A stretch of DNA of 64,000 bases, taken from contig NZ_SDQC01000009.1 in the NCBI RefSeq assembly GCF_004153445.1, positions 30,974 through 94,973 of the forward strand, written 5' to 3'. Position numbers and translations under genes: made by a program. Source of the stretch: Allopusillimonas soli (lineage in GTDB: Bacteria; Pseudomonadota; Gammaproteobacteria; Burkholderiales; Burkholderiaceae_B). The notes under the pieces were generated by a model. The model made no database searches. It was given only the letters and a program-made list of their open reading frames with translations, and had not been told where the DNA came from. This document shows positions 1 to 8,815 of the stretch, in pieces (position 1 is the stretch's first letter; each line of letters begins with the position of its first letter).

Positions 1-1230
1 GCCCAGATCGTGCGCGGCCAGATCCTGAACGGCGAGCCCCGTATCGACGGTCGCGACACCCGTACGGTGCGTCCCATCAGCATTAGGCTCGGCGTTCTTC
101 CGCGTGCGCATGGCAGCGCGCTGTTCACGCGCGGTGAGACCCAGGCGCTGGTTGTGGCTACGCTGGGTACGAAGCAGGATGAACAGATCATCGATTCCAT
201 CATGGGCGAGCATCGCGACCGCTTCATGCTGCACTACAACATGCCTCCGTTCGCCACCGGTGAAACCGGTCGTTTCGGTGCGCCCAAGCGCCGCGAGATC
301 GGCCATGGCCGACTTGCCAAGCGTGCACTGATTTCCTTGCTGCCCGAGCCGGCCGACTTCCAGTACACCATCCGCGTGGTGTCGGAAATCACCGAGTCCA
401 ATGGCTCCTCATCCATGGCTTCGGTTTGCGGCGGCTCACTGGCCATGATGGACGCTGGCGTGCCCGTTGGCGATCATGTCGCAGGCGTGGCCATGGGCCT
501 CATCAAGGACGGCGGGAAATTCGCCGTACTGACCGACATTCTGGGCGATGAAGATCACCTGGGCGACATGGACTTCAAGGTGGCGGGCACCGTCAACGGC
601 ATCACGGCCCTGCAAATGGATATCAAGATTCAGGGCATCACCAAGGAAATCATGCAGGTGGCCCTGGCTCAGGCCAAGGAAGGACGCCTGCATATCCTGG
701 GCAAGATGAAGGAATCCCTGGACGGATCGCGCACCGAGTTGTCCGAATTCGCGCCGCGCATGCTCACGGTGAAGATCAACCCCGAGAAGATCCGTGACGT
801 CATCGGCAAGGGTGGCGCAACCATACGCGCCCTTACCGAGGAAACCGGCACGCAGATCGACATTGGCGACGATGGAACCATTACCATCTCCAGCGCCGAT
901 CTGGACCGCGCCCGCGAGGCCGAGCGCCGTATCAAGGAGCTGACAGCTGATGTAGAAGTGGGGCAGGAGTACGAAGGCCCCGTCCTGCGCCTGCTCGATT
1001 TTGGTGCCATTGTCCAGGTTCTGCCCGGGCGCGACGGCCTGCTGCACATTTCTGAAATCGCCAACTATCGTATCGCCAATATCAATGACGTGCTGAAGGT
1101 AGGCCAGACTGTGCGCATCAAGGTCATCGAGGCCGACGACAAGGGCCGCCTGCGCCTGTCCATGAAGGCTATCGGCGGTATCGAAGCCCAGGGTGGGCCG
1201 CAAGGCCCGGCAGCGGCATCGGATGCCTGA
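1..1230 (+). CDS. pnp: Polyribonucleotide nucleotidyltransferase, C-terminal part (5' end outside window)
   Basis: Polynucleotide phosphorylase degrades RNA 3' to 5' by phosphorolysis as a trimer and takes part in mRNA turnover. The reading frame is open from base 1, so the gene starts upstream; about 409 residues are visible of the usual ~700. The fragment begins inside the second RNase PH domain ([13 protein letters not shown], then [14 protein letters not shown]), continues with a KH domain containing the IGKGG loop near fragment residue 270, and ends with an S1 domain ([19 protein letters not shown]). A strong hairpin terminator follows the stop. Identification is secure; only the N-terminal part is missing. 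Confidence 0.97.
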   Translation, partial: AQIVRGQILNGEPRIDGRDTRTVRPISIRLGVLPRAHGSALFTRGETQALVVATLGTKQDEQIIDSIMGEHRDRFMLHYNMPPFATGETGRFGAPKRREIGHGRLAKRALISLLPEPADFQYTIRVVSEITESNGSSSMASVCGGSLAMMDAGVPVGDHVAGVAMGLIKDGGKFAVLTDILGDEDHLGDMDFKVAGTVNGITALQMDIKIQGITKEIMQVALAQAKEGRLHILGKMKESLDGSRTELSEFAPRMLTVKINPEKIRDVIGKGGATIRALTEETGTQIDIGDDGTITISSADLDRAREAERRIKELTADVEVGQEYEGPVLRLLDFGAIVQVLPGRDGLLHISEIANYRIANINDVLKVGQTVRIKVIEADDKGRLRLSMKAIGGIEAQGGPQGPAAASDA

Positions 1231-1256
1231 TACGCTACATAAGCATTGAGCCTGTC

Positions 1257-1283
1257 AAGGGGAGCCAATGGCTCCCCTTTTTC
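1257..1283 (+). terminator. Rho-independent terminator of pnp
   Basis: A perfect 10-bp stem (AAGGGGAGCC / GGCTCCCCTT) with an AAT loop is followed by a short T-run, 26 bases after the pnp stop codon. Confidence 0.9.
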
Positions 1284-1412
1284 TTGCCGTGGCTCTTTGT
1301 CAGTCTGCGTATTGATTGCAAGAATCCTCGCCATACATACCGCGCGCGCTTGCGTGCGGTATGGCGCGGTGGGCGAACAAGCCGGGCCAGCACGGCGGCG
1401 ACCTGGATGATA

Positions 1413-1435
1413 TATGTGTTTTATATATAAACATA
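1413..1435. promoter_or_regulatory. AT-rich imperfect palindrome upstream of the rhodanese gene
   Basis: In an otherwise GC-rich region, the stretch from about 1405 to 1460 is almost pure A/T and holds outer arms TATGT (1413-1417) and ACATA (1431-1435) around an AT core. ArsR-type sulfide-responsive regulators (BigR/SqrR group) often control rhodanese/YeeE genes through AT-rich dyads, so an operator is plausible; no such regulator gene is next to it. The assignment is inference. Confidence 0.35.
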
Positions 1436-1516
1436 ATAAAAAAATCGAATGATAGATATATCCGGCATGAGAGAATGAGTACATACCCTGATTTGAATGC
1501 TTGCTACGGTGTTGCC

Positions 1517-2470
1517 ATGAGATTTCTTTTTTCCATTGCCGCTATCGCGGTTGCCACAATGCTGCCGGGCATGGCGGCGTACGCCGGCGTGCAGCCGCTG
1601 CTCACGCCGGCCCAGCTTGATGCCGTTCGCGATGACGCGTCGGTGCGCATCATCGATATCCGGCCCGCGGCCGACTACAGCGCAAGTCACATTCCGGGCG
1701 CGGTCTCGGCACCGTATTCGCAATGGCGGGGCCCGGCCAACAGTCCCGGGCAATTGTTGCCTGTCGAGAAGTTCACGGCGCTTGCACGTAGCCTGGGTCT
1801 GAGTGCCAACACACATGCGATAGTTGTATCGTCGGGCGCAAACGCCACAGATTTTGGCGGATCGGCACGGGTTTACTGGACGCTCAAGTACCTGGGCATG
1901 AGTAATCTTTCCATTCTCAATGGCGGTGTGAAAGCCTGGGTGGATGCGGGGTTGCCGCAAGACCAGGCCGTACCCGTCGTTCAGCCCAGCCAGTACAAAC
2001 CCACGTTGAACAAAAATTTGGTCGCGCTTAAGAACGACGTGCTTGCGCAGGTGGACAACCCCAGCGTCAGGTTGGTCGACGCACGGCCCGCCAAGTTCTT
2101 CGAAGGCCAGGCCAAGGCACCCACCGCCAAAGTGCCCGGCACCATCCGCAACGCGGTGAATCTTGCGCACGATTCATGGTTCAAGCCGGGTACGTCGATT
2201 TTTGTATCGCAGGAGGAGGCCAGAAAAATCGCCAGCGAGCGTTTTTCCGAACCCGCTGAAGAAACCATTTCCTTTTGCAATACCGGTCACTGGGCTTCCA
2301 CAGACTGGTTTGCATTGTCAGAAGTGGTTGGGCAGCCGAATGTCAGGCTTTATCCCGCGTCGCTGGCTGAGTGGACCCAGTCGGAGAAGGCGCTGCCCAT
2401 GGACAATACACCTGGGCGCGGCGAACAAATCCTGGATACGCTCAAGTCGCTGTTGGGCAGCAAATCCTGA
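1517..2470 (+). CDS. Periplasmic tandem-rhodanese sulfurtransferase
   Basis: Rhodanese-type enzymes transfer sulfane sulfur from thiosulfate or a related donor to a thiophilic acceptor. The chosen ATG at 1517 gives a 317-residue protein with a clear signal peptide (MRFLFSIAAIAVATMLPGMAAYA), which argues against the longer upstream frame. An inactive N-terminal rhodanese domain (about residues 30-150) precedes a C-terminal one carrying the catalytic loop cysteine in SFCNTGHWAST (about residue 255). The size and two-domain arrangement match thiosulfate sulfurtransferases of the YnjE/SseA type. A YeeE/YedE transporter follows in the same direction 100 bp downstream, consistent with joint handling of periplasmic sulfane sulfur. 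Confidence 0.88.
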   Translation: MRFLFSIAAIAVATMLPGMAAYAGVQPLLTPAQLDAVRDDASVRIIDIRPAADYSASHIPGAVSAPYSQWRGPANSPGQLLPVEKFTALARSLGLSANTHAIVVSSGANATDFGGSARVYWTLKYLGMSNLSILNGGVKAWVDAGLPQDQAVPVVQPSQYKPTLNKNLVALKNDVLAQVDNPSVRLVDARPAKFFEGQAKAPTAKVPGTIRNAVNLAHDSWFKPGTSIFVSQEEARKIASERFSEPAEETISFCNTGHWASTDWFALSEVVGQPNVRLYPASLAEWTQSEKALPMDNTPGRGEQILDTLKSLLGSKS

Positions 2471-2570
2471 CACCGCTTGAGGGCGGAGTGCCGGCCGGGC
2501 ACGCGGTTGTGCGGCCAGCCGGCACTTGGCCTGCTTCGTTTTTCCCCGCACGGAAATCATGGATGTCTGA

Positions 2571-3656
2571 ATGAATCGCTGCTTGATCTCGGCCGCCATG
2601 GCCGTCTTTTTTTTCTTCCTGGCCTGGGCGGTTTCGCTGCGACAGGCCCTGCTGTTTCTGGTGGGAATAGGCCTGGGTGGAGTGCTGGCAGGCGCCCGCT
2701 TCGGGTTCACTACAGGCTGGAGGCTGCTGATCGAGAATCGCGATGCAAGCGGCGTGATGGCGCAGCTGTTCCTGCTTGGCCTTGCTGCCGCAGTGTGCAT
2801 GCCGTTACTGGCTGCGTTCCCCGGCGAACTCGGCGCCGCGCTCGGGCCTCCGAGCTATAGCCTGCTGATAGGTGCGTTTGTCTTTGGCCTGGCCATGCAG
2901 GTGGCCGATGGCTGCGGCTCCGGCACGCTTTACAAGGCGGGCCTGGGTATCCCCTTGAACATGGGCATACTGCCGATATTTGCGTTAGGCAGCTTCCTGG
3001 GCTCGGCGCAGCTGGAGCAGTGGCTGCAACTGGGCAGCATTGCGCCGGTAGGCCTGGTCGCGCGCTTCGGACTCCTGGAAGCCTTCGGCATCACGCTGCT
3101 GGGATTGATCGCTCTTGGCTGGGCCGCGCTGCGATGGTCTGATCGCATTGCTCCGTGGTTCAACAAGAAATTATTCATTGGCGCCATGCTGCTGGCCGTG
3201 CTGGCCGCGCTTAACTTGATAATAGCCGGGCAGCCGTGGGGCATTGTGTATGGGTTCGGTCTTTGGGGCGCCAAGGCGGCCACGGCGCTGGGTGTATTCG
3301 ATCCGACCGCCAATGCATTCTGGAGCGAGCCCGTCAATGTGCGCACGCTATCGCAGTCGGTGTTTCTGGACGTCACATCCATCACCAATATAGGTATTCT
3401 GGCCGGCGCGCTGTGGATTGCCGCCAAAAGAAAGGTGGGCGCCGCAGAGCCCAGGTCATTGACAGGCACGCAGTGGGTGGTGGGCATAGCGGCGGGCTTC
3501 TTGCTGGGCTATAGCTCCAGGCTTGCCTTTGGCTGCAATATCGGCGCCATGGTCAGCGGCATTTCCACGGGCAGCCTGCACGGCTGGATATGGGTGCCCA
3601 TGGCCTTCATGGGCTCTCTGATAGGTGTGCGGGTGCGCCGCCGCTTCAACTTCTAG
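2571..3656 (+). CDS. YeeE/YedE family (TsuA-like) sulfur-compound transporter
   Basis: YeeE/YedE proteins are inner-membrane channels; the characterised TsuA member takes up thiosulfate through a row of conserved cysteines. This 361-residue protein has about nine hydrophobic segments and the two diagnostic repeats, each with a conserved cysteine: ADGCGSGTLYKAG near residue 114 and FGCNIGAMVSGI near residue 322. The upstream rhodanese gene supports a role in import or exchange of thiosulfate or sulfane sulfur. The substrate is inferred from the family and context; selenium or other sulfur compounds are alternatives. Confidence 0.88.
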   Translation: MNRCLISAAMAVFFFFLAWAVSLRQALLFLVGIGLGGVLAGARFGFTTGWRLLIENRDASGVMAQLFLLGLAAAVCMPLLAAFPGELGAALGPPSYSLLIGAFVFGLAMQVADGCGSGTLYKAGLGIPLNMGILPIFALGSFLGSAQLEQWLQLGSIAPVGLVARFGLLEAFGITLLGLIALGWAALRWSDRIAPWFNKKLFIGAMLLAVLAALNLIIAGQPWGIVYGFGLWGAKAATALGVFDPTANAFWSEPVNVRTLSQSVFLDVTSITNIGILAGALWIAAKRKVGAAEPRSLTGTQWVVGIAAGFLLGYSSRLAFGCNIGAMVSGISTGSLHGWIWVPMAFMGSLIGVRVRRRFNF

Positions 3657-3666
3657 GGAACGCGCC

Positions 3667-3834
3667 ATGAAACTGAAGTCCAAACTTTCTCTGGCCCTAT
3701 GGATCGTTCTTGTCGCTTTCTTCACATGGGACTGGTTTGTATCCGAACCCATCAATCATCGGCTCGAACCACCTCTGGTCGCGATAGGCTCAGGGCAGGC
3801 GCCATCCGGTGGGCACTGCGCATCGACGTTCTAG
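3667..3834 (+). CDS. Small single-pass membrane protein
   Basis: A 55-residue product starts 10 bp after the YeeE/YedE stop codon, with a purine-rich AGGGAA element just upstream of the ATG. One hydrophobic segment (LALWIVLVAFFTWDWFV, about residues 9-25) is followed by a polar tail ending GGHCASTF, which contains a single cysteine. The tight spacing suggests translation with the transporter. No family is recognised. It may be an accessory subunit for the channel, but this rests on position only. Confidence 0.55.
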   Translation: MKLKSKLSLALWIVLVAFFTWDWFVSEPINHRLEPPLVAIGSGQAPSGGHCASTF

Positions 3835-5007
3835 TCAGTTGTCCGTTGCTACCAGTCGTATCCGTGTGATTTCCGATCGCGCGCCTATGCGCATCGGCGG
3901 ACCCCAGTACCCCGTTCCGCGGCTTACGTAGATTCTCAACGTACCGAGCGAATTCAGACCCGCAACAAAAGGCTGCTGCAAAGGTACGAAATACCCCCAG
4001 GGCCAGAACTGGCCGCCATGGGTGTGGCCCGACAGCTGCAGATCGAAGCCGGCAGCCTCGGCGGCCTGCGCACTGCGTGGTTGGTGGGCAAGCAGGATTC
4101 TGAGCGCGGCTTCGGGCGGCGCGCCTGCCAGTGCCGCCGCGGGGTCGCTGCGCTGCGTTCTATCGAAGGCGCCGGCGCCATAGTCGGTGACGCCCGCCAG
4201 CACGAGACTGGCGCCGTCTCGGCGCAGCACGCGGTGCTCGTTCATCAGCACGGCCAGGCCCATTGCGCGGAAGGCCTGCACCCACTCGTCGGCGCCGGAA
4301 TAGTACTCGTGGTTTCCAGTCACCAGATGAACGCCGTGGGGCGCCTTCAATTGTGCAAGCGGCGCCACATCGGCGGCGAGGCGCGCCACGCTGCCGTCGA
4401 TGATGTCGCCGGTTATGACAATGACATCGGGCCGCAGATCATTGGTTCGGTCGACCACGGCCTGGACATAGGAGCGCTTGATGGTGGGACCCACATGAAT
4501 GTCGCTGAGTTGGGCAATGGTATAGCCGTGCAGCGCGCGGGGCAGCCCGACGATGGGGATGTCGACCCGGGTGATTCCCGCGATTCGCCGGCTGTTGAAA
4601 AGGCCCAGCAGCACTGCCGCTGATGAAATGACGGCCACGGCCAGGGCGCTCCAGCCGAGCAGGTCCGTCCATGCGAGCATGGCATCGGGGAAGCCGGGCC
4701 AGATCAGGCGGACGCCGGCCACGGCCAAGAGCAGCGCATCGCGCAGCACTGTCAGCACAAAGAGCCAGGAAAAAAATCCCATGGAGAGAAAGCCTGCCCA
4801 CGCCAGCATATCGCCATGGCGCTTTCCCACGGCGCGGCGGGTGCTGAAACCCGCGAGGATAAGCACGTATATCAAGACAAGCCCGCCGGCAATGGCCAGG
4901 CGGGTTGCGGGGAAGGATGCCGCCTGGCATAGGCGCAGGGCGGTGTATAGATGCACCAGGGCCAACAATACGGGCAAGCGGCGCAGGAAGGATGAGAGAC
5001 GGGTCAT
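3835..5007 (-). CDS. Membrane-anchored metallophosphoesterase (YaeI/YkuE type)
   Basis: This is a calcineurin-like phosphoesterase with four predicted membrane segments in the first ~150 residues and a catalytic domain after them. The dinuclear-metal motifs are present in order: LSDIHVG, ITGDIIDG, TGNHEYYSG, LAHQPR and LSGHTHGGQFWPW. Family members hydrolyse phosphoesters or pyrophosphates at the membrane, in some cases of lipid A precursors. The 390-residue length fits the family. The stop codon directly abuts the stop of the preceding plus-strand small gene, so the two are convergent. The substrate is unknown. Confidence 0.88.
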   Translation of the reverse strand: MTRLSSFLRRLPVLLALVHLYTALRLCQAASFPATRLAIAGGLVLIYVLILAGFSTRRAVGKRHGDMLAWAGFLSMGFFSWLFVLTVLRDALLLAVAGVRLIWPGFPDAMLAWTDLLGWSALAVAVISSAAVLLGLFNSRRIAGITRVDIPIVGLPRALHGYTIAQLSDIHVGPTIKRSYVQAVVDRTNDLRPDVIVITGDIIDGSVARLAADVAPLAQLKAPHGVHLVTGNHEYYSGADEWVQAFRAMGLAVLMNEHRVLRRDGASLVLAGVTDYGAGAFDRTQRSDPAAALAGAPPEAALRILLAHQPRSAQAAEAAGFDLQLSGHTHGGQFWPWGYFVPLQQPFVAGLNSLGTLRIYVSRGTGYWGPPMRIGARSEITRIRLVATDN

Positions 5008-5056
5008 AGGCTACGTTTTACAGCACTTCGCCTTTGCCCGCCCTGGCGGTGCGGTG

Positions 5057-5084
5057 GCATGGATGCCACGCGCGGCATCCATGC
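5057..5084. terminator. 11-bp perfect hairpin between ETF-QO and the phosphoesterase
   Basis: GCATGGATGCC (5057-5067) pairs exactly with 5074-5084 around a 6-base loop, just past the ETF-QO stop on the minus strand. There is no T-run, so it is more likely an attenuating or mRNA-stabilising hairpin than an efficient terminator. Confidence 0.45.
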
Positions 5085-5090
5085 GCGGGC

Positions 5091-6737
5091 CTACATGCCG
5101 TTGTAGACCGGGCCTTCTCCGCCCTGGGGCGCCACCCAAACGATGTTCTGCGTAGGGTCCTTGATGTCGCAGGTCTTGCAATGTACGCAGTTCTGCGCAT
5201 TGATCTGCAATCTGTCTTTTCCGTCGTCATCCGTCACGAATTCATAGACGCCTGCCGGACAGTAGCGGGCCTCGGGTCCGCCAAACTTGGCCAGGTTGAC
5301 ATCGACCGGTATCGAAGCGTCTTTGAGCGTAAGGTGCACGGGCTCGTTTTCATCGTGATTGGTATTGGAAATGAACACCGAGCTGAGACGGTCGAACGTG
5401 AGCTTGCCGTCCGGCTTGGGATATTCGATGCGGGGACAGTCGGCCGCAGGCTGAAGACAGGCATGGTCGGGCTTGCTGTGATGCAGCGTCCAGGGCATTT
5501 TGCCCTTGAGCAGCCACTGTTCTATGCCGGTCATGAGCGTGGCTATGGTGCGGCCTTTTTTGAACCATTGCTTGAAATTGCGGGCCTTGTTCAGCTCGGC
5601 GTGCAGCCAGGAATCCTTGAACAGGGCAGGGTAGGCGGTAAGCTCGTCCTGGCTGCGTCCGGCCTTGAGCGCTTCGAATGCGGCCTCGGCGGCCATGGAG
5701 CCCGTCTTGATGGCGGAGTGGCTGCCTTTGATGCGCGACGCATTCAGAAAGCCTGCTTCACAGCCGACAAGGGCGCCGCCCGGAAAGACGACCTTAGGCA
5801 GGCAGGTGAGTCCGCCCGCGGTCAGTGCCCGTGCGCCATAGGAAATGCGTTTGCCACCTTCGAAGGTGGGCCGAATGGCGGGGTGGGTTTTGTAGCGCTG
5901 GAACTCCTCAAAGGGCGAAAGCCATGGGTTGGCGTAGTCGAGTCCAACGACCATGCCCACTGCAACCAGGTTGTCGTTGAGGTGATACAGGAAGGACCCG
6001 CCATAGGTGTCGGAGTCCAGCGGCCAGCCGGCGGTATGCACGACCAGACCGGGCTTGCTTTGAGATGGGTCGACTTCCCACAATTCCTTGATGCCGATGC
6101 CGTAGCTTTGCGGATCACAGTCGGCGTCGAGCTTGTAGCGGGCAATGAGCTCGCGGCCAAGCTGGCCGCGCGAGCCTTCGGCAAAGATGGTGTATCGCGC
6201 GTGCAACTCCATGCCGGGCTGGTAGGCATCGGTGTGGCTGCCGTCGCGTGCAATCCCCATGTCGCCTGTGGCGACGCCCTTTACCGCGCCGCTGTCGGTG
6301 TATAGCACTTCCACCGCAGCGAAGCCGGGGAAAATATCCACGCCCAGCGCTTCGGCCTGCTCGCCGAGCCAACGCGTAACATAGCCCAGGCGCACGATAT
6401 AGTTGCCATGATTCCGGAAGCAGTCGGGCAGCATCCAGCCTGGGGTACCGCGCGCACCCTTTTCGGAGAGAAAAAGGAACTTGTCTTCGGTGACGGCGGT
6501 ATCAAGCGGTGCACCTTTCTCCTTCCAGTCTGGAATGAGCTCTGCAAGCGCCTGGGGATCCATGACGGCGCCAGACAGGATATGCGCGCCAATTTCCGGC
6601 CCCTTTTCCAGCACGCACACGCTGACTTCGTGCTCGTGCTGGGCAGCCAATTGCTTGAGCCGTATGGCAGCTGCCAGGCCAGCAGGCCCTCCGCCTACCA
6701 CGACGACATCGTACTCCATCGATTCGCGTTCAGCCAT
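5091..6737 (-). CDS. etfD: Electron transfer flavoprotein-ubiquinone oxidoreductase
   Basis: ETF-QO passes electrons from reduced electron transfer flavoprotein to ubiquinone, linking acyl-CoA and other flavin dehydrogenases to the respiratory chain. The 548-residue protein starts MAERESMEYDVVVVGGGPAGLAAA, giving an immediate FAD dinucleotide-binding motif. The C-terminal 4Fe-4S cluster cysteines are visible in RYCPAGVYEF and NCVHCKTCDIKDP. The start at 6737 has an AGGAGA Shine-Dalgarno about nine bases upstream; the open frame extends 84 codons further but without plausible coding. It is divergent from a thioesterase gene and near CoA-transferase genes, in keeping with fatty-acid or ketone-body use. 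Confidence 0.95.
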   Translation of the reverse strand: MAERESMEYDVVVVGGGPAGLAAAIRLKQLAAQHEHEVSVCVLEKGPEIGAHILSGAVMDPQALAELIPDWKEKGAPLDTAVTEDKFLFLSEKGARGTPGWMLPDCFRNHGNYIVRLGYVTRWLGEQAEALGVDIFPGFAAVEVLYTDSGAVKGVATGDMGIARDGSHTDAYQPGMELHARYTIFAEGSRGQLGRELIARYKLDADCDPQSYGIGIKELWEVDPSQSKPGLVVHTAGWPLDSDTYGGSFLYHLNDNLVAVGMVVGLDYANPWLSPFEEFQRYKTHPAIRPTFEGGKRISYGARALTAGGLTCLPKVVFPGGALVGCEAGFLNASRIKGSHSAIKTGSMAAEAAFEALKAGRSQDELTAYPALFKDSWLHAELNKARNFKQWFKKGRTIATLMTGIEQWLLKGKMPWTLHHSKPDHACLQPAADCPRIEYPKPDGKLTFDRLSSVFISNTNHDENEPVHLTLKDASIPVDVNLAKFGGPEARYCPAGVYEFVTDDDGKDRLQINAQNCVHCKTCDIKDPTQNIVWVAPQGGEGPVYNGM

Positions 6738-6885
6738 GTCGTTTCGATCTCCTGGTTTATATAATTTGATGCGGCCCCCGCAGGGCACGGACAGCATTTG
6801 ATTGTATTGCAGTATGAGGCTTTCCCGCGAATTCACCAATGTATACTGGACAGCAAAACCAAGGGTTAACAACAGGTTAAGACAA

Positions 6886-7347
6886 ATGCAAAACAACGAG
6901 GCGCTCATTGCCGCGCTGCAGGATGCCGTTTTCCGGTGCAGCATACCCCTGCGATGGGGCGACATGGATGCCATGCGCCACGTCAACAACGCCGTTTACT
7001 TCCGCTTCTTCGAAGAGGCCCGCATGCGCATGCTCGATAACGCACAGGCAGTCGATCGCACGCGCCGCGGCTTTGTACTGGCGCACACGTCATGCGATTT
7101 TCTGCGCCCTCTTGTTTATCCGGGCAGCGTGGTGGTGGTGCAGATCATCCGACGGGTCGGACGCAGCAGTTTTGCGCTTGATGCCGTCATCGAGCGCGAA
7201 GACGAGCCTGGCGTTGCCTACGCGAAAGGGCACTACGTGGTTGTCGGCGTGGACATTGCCACCGGCCGCTCAATGCCGTGGCTGGAAGGCGAGCTCGAGC
7301 GGCTGGCCAAGGCGGTGAATCCTGCCGAGGTATCGCCCGCAGCGTAA
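6886..7347 (+). CDS. Acyl-CoA thioesterase, hotdog (4HBT) fold
   Basis: Hotdog thioesterases hydrolyse acyl-CoA to free acid and CoA. The 153-residue product contains the 4HBT signature RWGDMDAMRHVNNAVYFRFFEEAR (about residues 20-43), where the aspartate after WG is the catalytic residue. The ATG at 6886 is preferred over the upstream in-frame starts, which lack a ribosome-binding site and would add an atypical tail. It is divergent from ETF-QO and upstream of the CoA-transferase genes. The substrate cannot be told from sequence. Confidence 0.85.
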   Translation: MQNNEALIAALQDAVFRCSIPLRWGDMDAMRHVNNAVYFRFFEEARMRMLDNAQAVDRTRRGFVLAHTSCDFLRPLVYPGSVVVVQIIRRVGRSSFALDAVIEREDEPGVAYAKGHYVVVGVDIATGRSMPWLEGELERLAKAVNPAEVSPAA

Positions 7348-7445
7348 AATCGTCACCGATATGAGTTTGTCATTTTCCCAAAACGCGGCGCTGGGGCAGT
7401 TGAACAGCGCCATAACTTCAAAGTATTGAAATAAGGACAGCAGTC

Positions 7446-8153
7446 ATGGATAAAGTCTATGCGAGTGCTGCGGAAGCGCTCAAGGGCGTCGTCGCAGACG
7501 GCCAGACCATCGCCGTGGGCGGCTTCGGCCTGTGCGGCATTCCCGAAGCCCTGATCGCGGCGCTGCGCGACTCCAACGTGCAGAACCTCACATGCGTCAG
7601 TAACAATGCCGGCGTGGACGATTTTGGGCTGGGCCAGCTGCTGACAACGCGTCAGATCAAGAAAATGATCGCCTCGTATGTGGGCGAGAACAAAGAGTTT
7701 GAGCGTCAATTCCTGGCTGGCGAACTGGAGCTTGAGTTCACCCCGCAAGGCACACTGGCTGAAAAGCTTCGCGCAGGCGGCGCCGGCATACCCGCCTTCT
7801 ATACGCGCACTGGCGTGGGCACGGTGGTATCGGACGGCAAGGAAATCCGCGAGTTCGATGGCGAGCAATTCGTCATGGAGCGCGCCATCGTTCCCGATGT
7901 ATCACTCGTCAAGGCCTACAAGGCCGATCGCAGCGGCAACCTGGTGTTTCGCAAGACGGCACGCAATTTCAATCCCAATGTGGCCATGGCGGGGAAGATC
8001 ACCGTGGTCGAGGTGGAAGAGATCGTGGAGCTGGGTGCGATCGATCCCGACGACGTACATCTGCCGGGCATCTACGTGCACCGCATCGTGCTCAACGCCA
8101 GTCCGGAGAAACGCATCGAGAAACGTACTGTACGCAACGCGCAAGGAGCTTGA
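7446..8153 (+). CDS. scoA: 3-oxoacid CoA-transferase subunit A
   Basis: Subunit A of a heteromeric CoA-transferase moves CoA from succinyl-CoA to acetoacetate or a similar oxoacid. The 235-residue protein has the glycine-rich entry motif [17 protein letters not shown] and the conserved [17 protein letters not shown] end seen in SCOT alpha chains. An AAGGA Shine-Dalgarno lies seven bases before the ATG. The beta subunit starts three bases after the stop, with its Shine-Dalgarno inside the end of this gene, so the two are translationally linked. Confidence 0.94.
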   Translation: MDKVYASAAEALKGVVADGQTIAVGGFGLCGIPEALIAALRDSNVQNLTCVSNNAGVDDFGLGQLLTTRQIKKMIASYVGENKEFERQFLAGELELEFTPQGTLAEKLRAGGAGIPAFYTRTGVGTVVSDGKEIREFDGEQFVMERAIVPDVSLVKAYKADRSGNLVFRKTARNFNPNVAMAGKITVVEVEEIVELGAIDPDDVHLPGIYVHRIVLNASPEKRIEKRTVRNAQGA

Positions 8154-8156
8154 ATC

Positions 8157-8810
8157 ATGGCATGGGATCGTGAACAAATGGCAGCGCGCGCAGCGCGCGA
8201 ACTGCAGGACGGTTTTTATGTGAACCTGGGCATAGGCATGCCGACACTGGTTGCCAATCATGTGCCGCCTGGTGTCGAAGTATGGCTGCAATCCGAAAAC
8301 GGCTTGCTGGGTATCGGGCCTTTCCCGACCGACGATGAAATCGATGCCGATCTTATCAACGCCGGCAAACAGACGGTGACGACGCTGCCAGGCTCTTCCA
8401 TTTTCGCCTCGGCGGACTCCTTTGCGATGATACGCGGAGGCAAGATCAACCTCGCCATTCTTGGGGCGATGCAGGTATCCGAAAAGGGCGATCTGGCCAA
8501 CTGGATGATCCCGGGCAAGATGATCAAAGGCATGGGCGGCGCAATGGATCTGGTCGCCGGTGTGGGACGTGTGGTCATTCTCATGGACCACGTGGCCAAG
8601 AAAAAAGACGGCACCGAAGATTTCAAGCTGCTGCCCGAGTGCACGCTGCCTCTGACCGGCGTGGGTGTGGTGGATCTCATCATCACCGATCTGGGTGTCA
8701 TGGAGGTGGGCGAGAACGGCCTGAAGCTCATCGAGCTCGCACCAGGCGTCACCGTTGATGAAATCAAGGCCAAGACGCCGGCCCGGCTCGATGTTTCCGC
8801 GGTAAGCTGA
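8157..8810 (+). CDS. scoB: 3-oxoacid CoA-transferase subunit B
   Basis: Subunit B carries the catalytic glutamate that forms the enzyme-CoA thioester, visible in [14 protein letters not shown] near residue 47. The N-terminal [19 protein letters not shown] motif and the 217-residue length are typical. It follows scoA immediately and precedes the aminopeptidase P gene by only five bases, so all three may be cotranscribed. A role in ketone-body or polyhydroxybutyrate breakdown fits the phasin gene 10 kb away, but this link is inference. Confidence 0.94.
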   Translation: MAWDREQMAARAARELQDGFYVNLGIGMPTLVANHVPPGVEVWLQSENGLLGIGPFPTDDEIDADLINAGKQTVTTLPGSSIFASADSFAMIRGGKINLAILGAMQVSEKGDLANWMIPGKMIKGMGGAMDLVAGVGRVVILMDHVAKKKDGTEDFKLLPECTLPLTGVGVVDLIITDLGVMEVGENGLKLIELAPGVTVDEIKAKTPARLDVSAVS

Positions 8811-8815
8811 AATCC

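Noticed and set aside
436..1203. Long minus-strand reading frame inside pnp
   Set aside because: It is antisense to the secure pnp frame, has no ribosome site and resembles no protein; GC-rich codon use leaves the complementary frame open.
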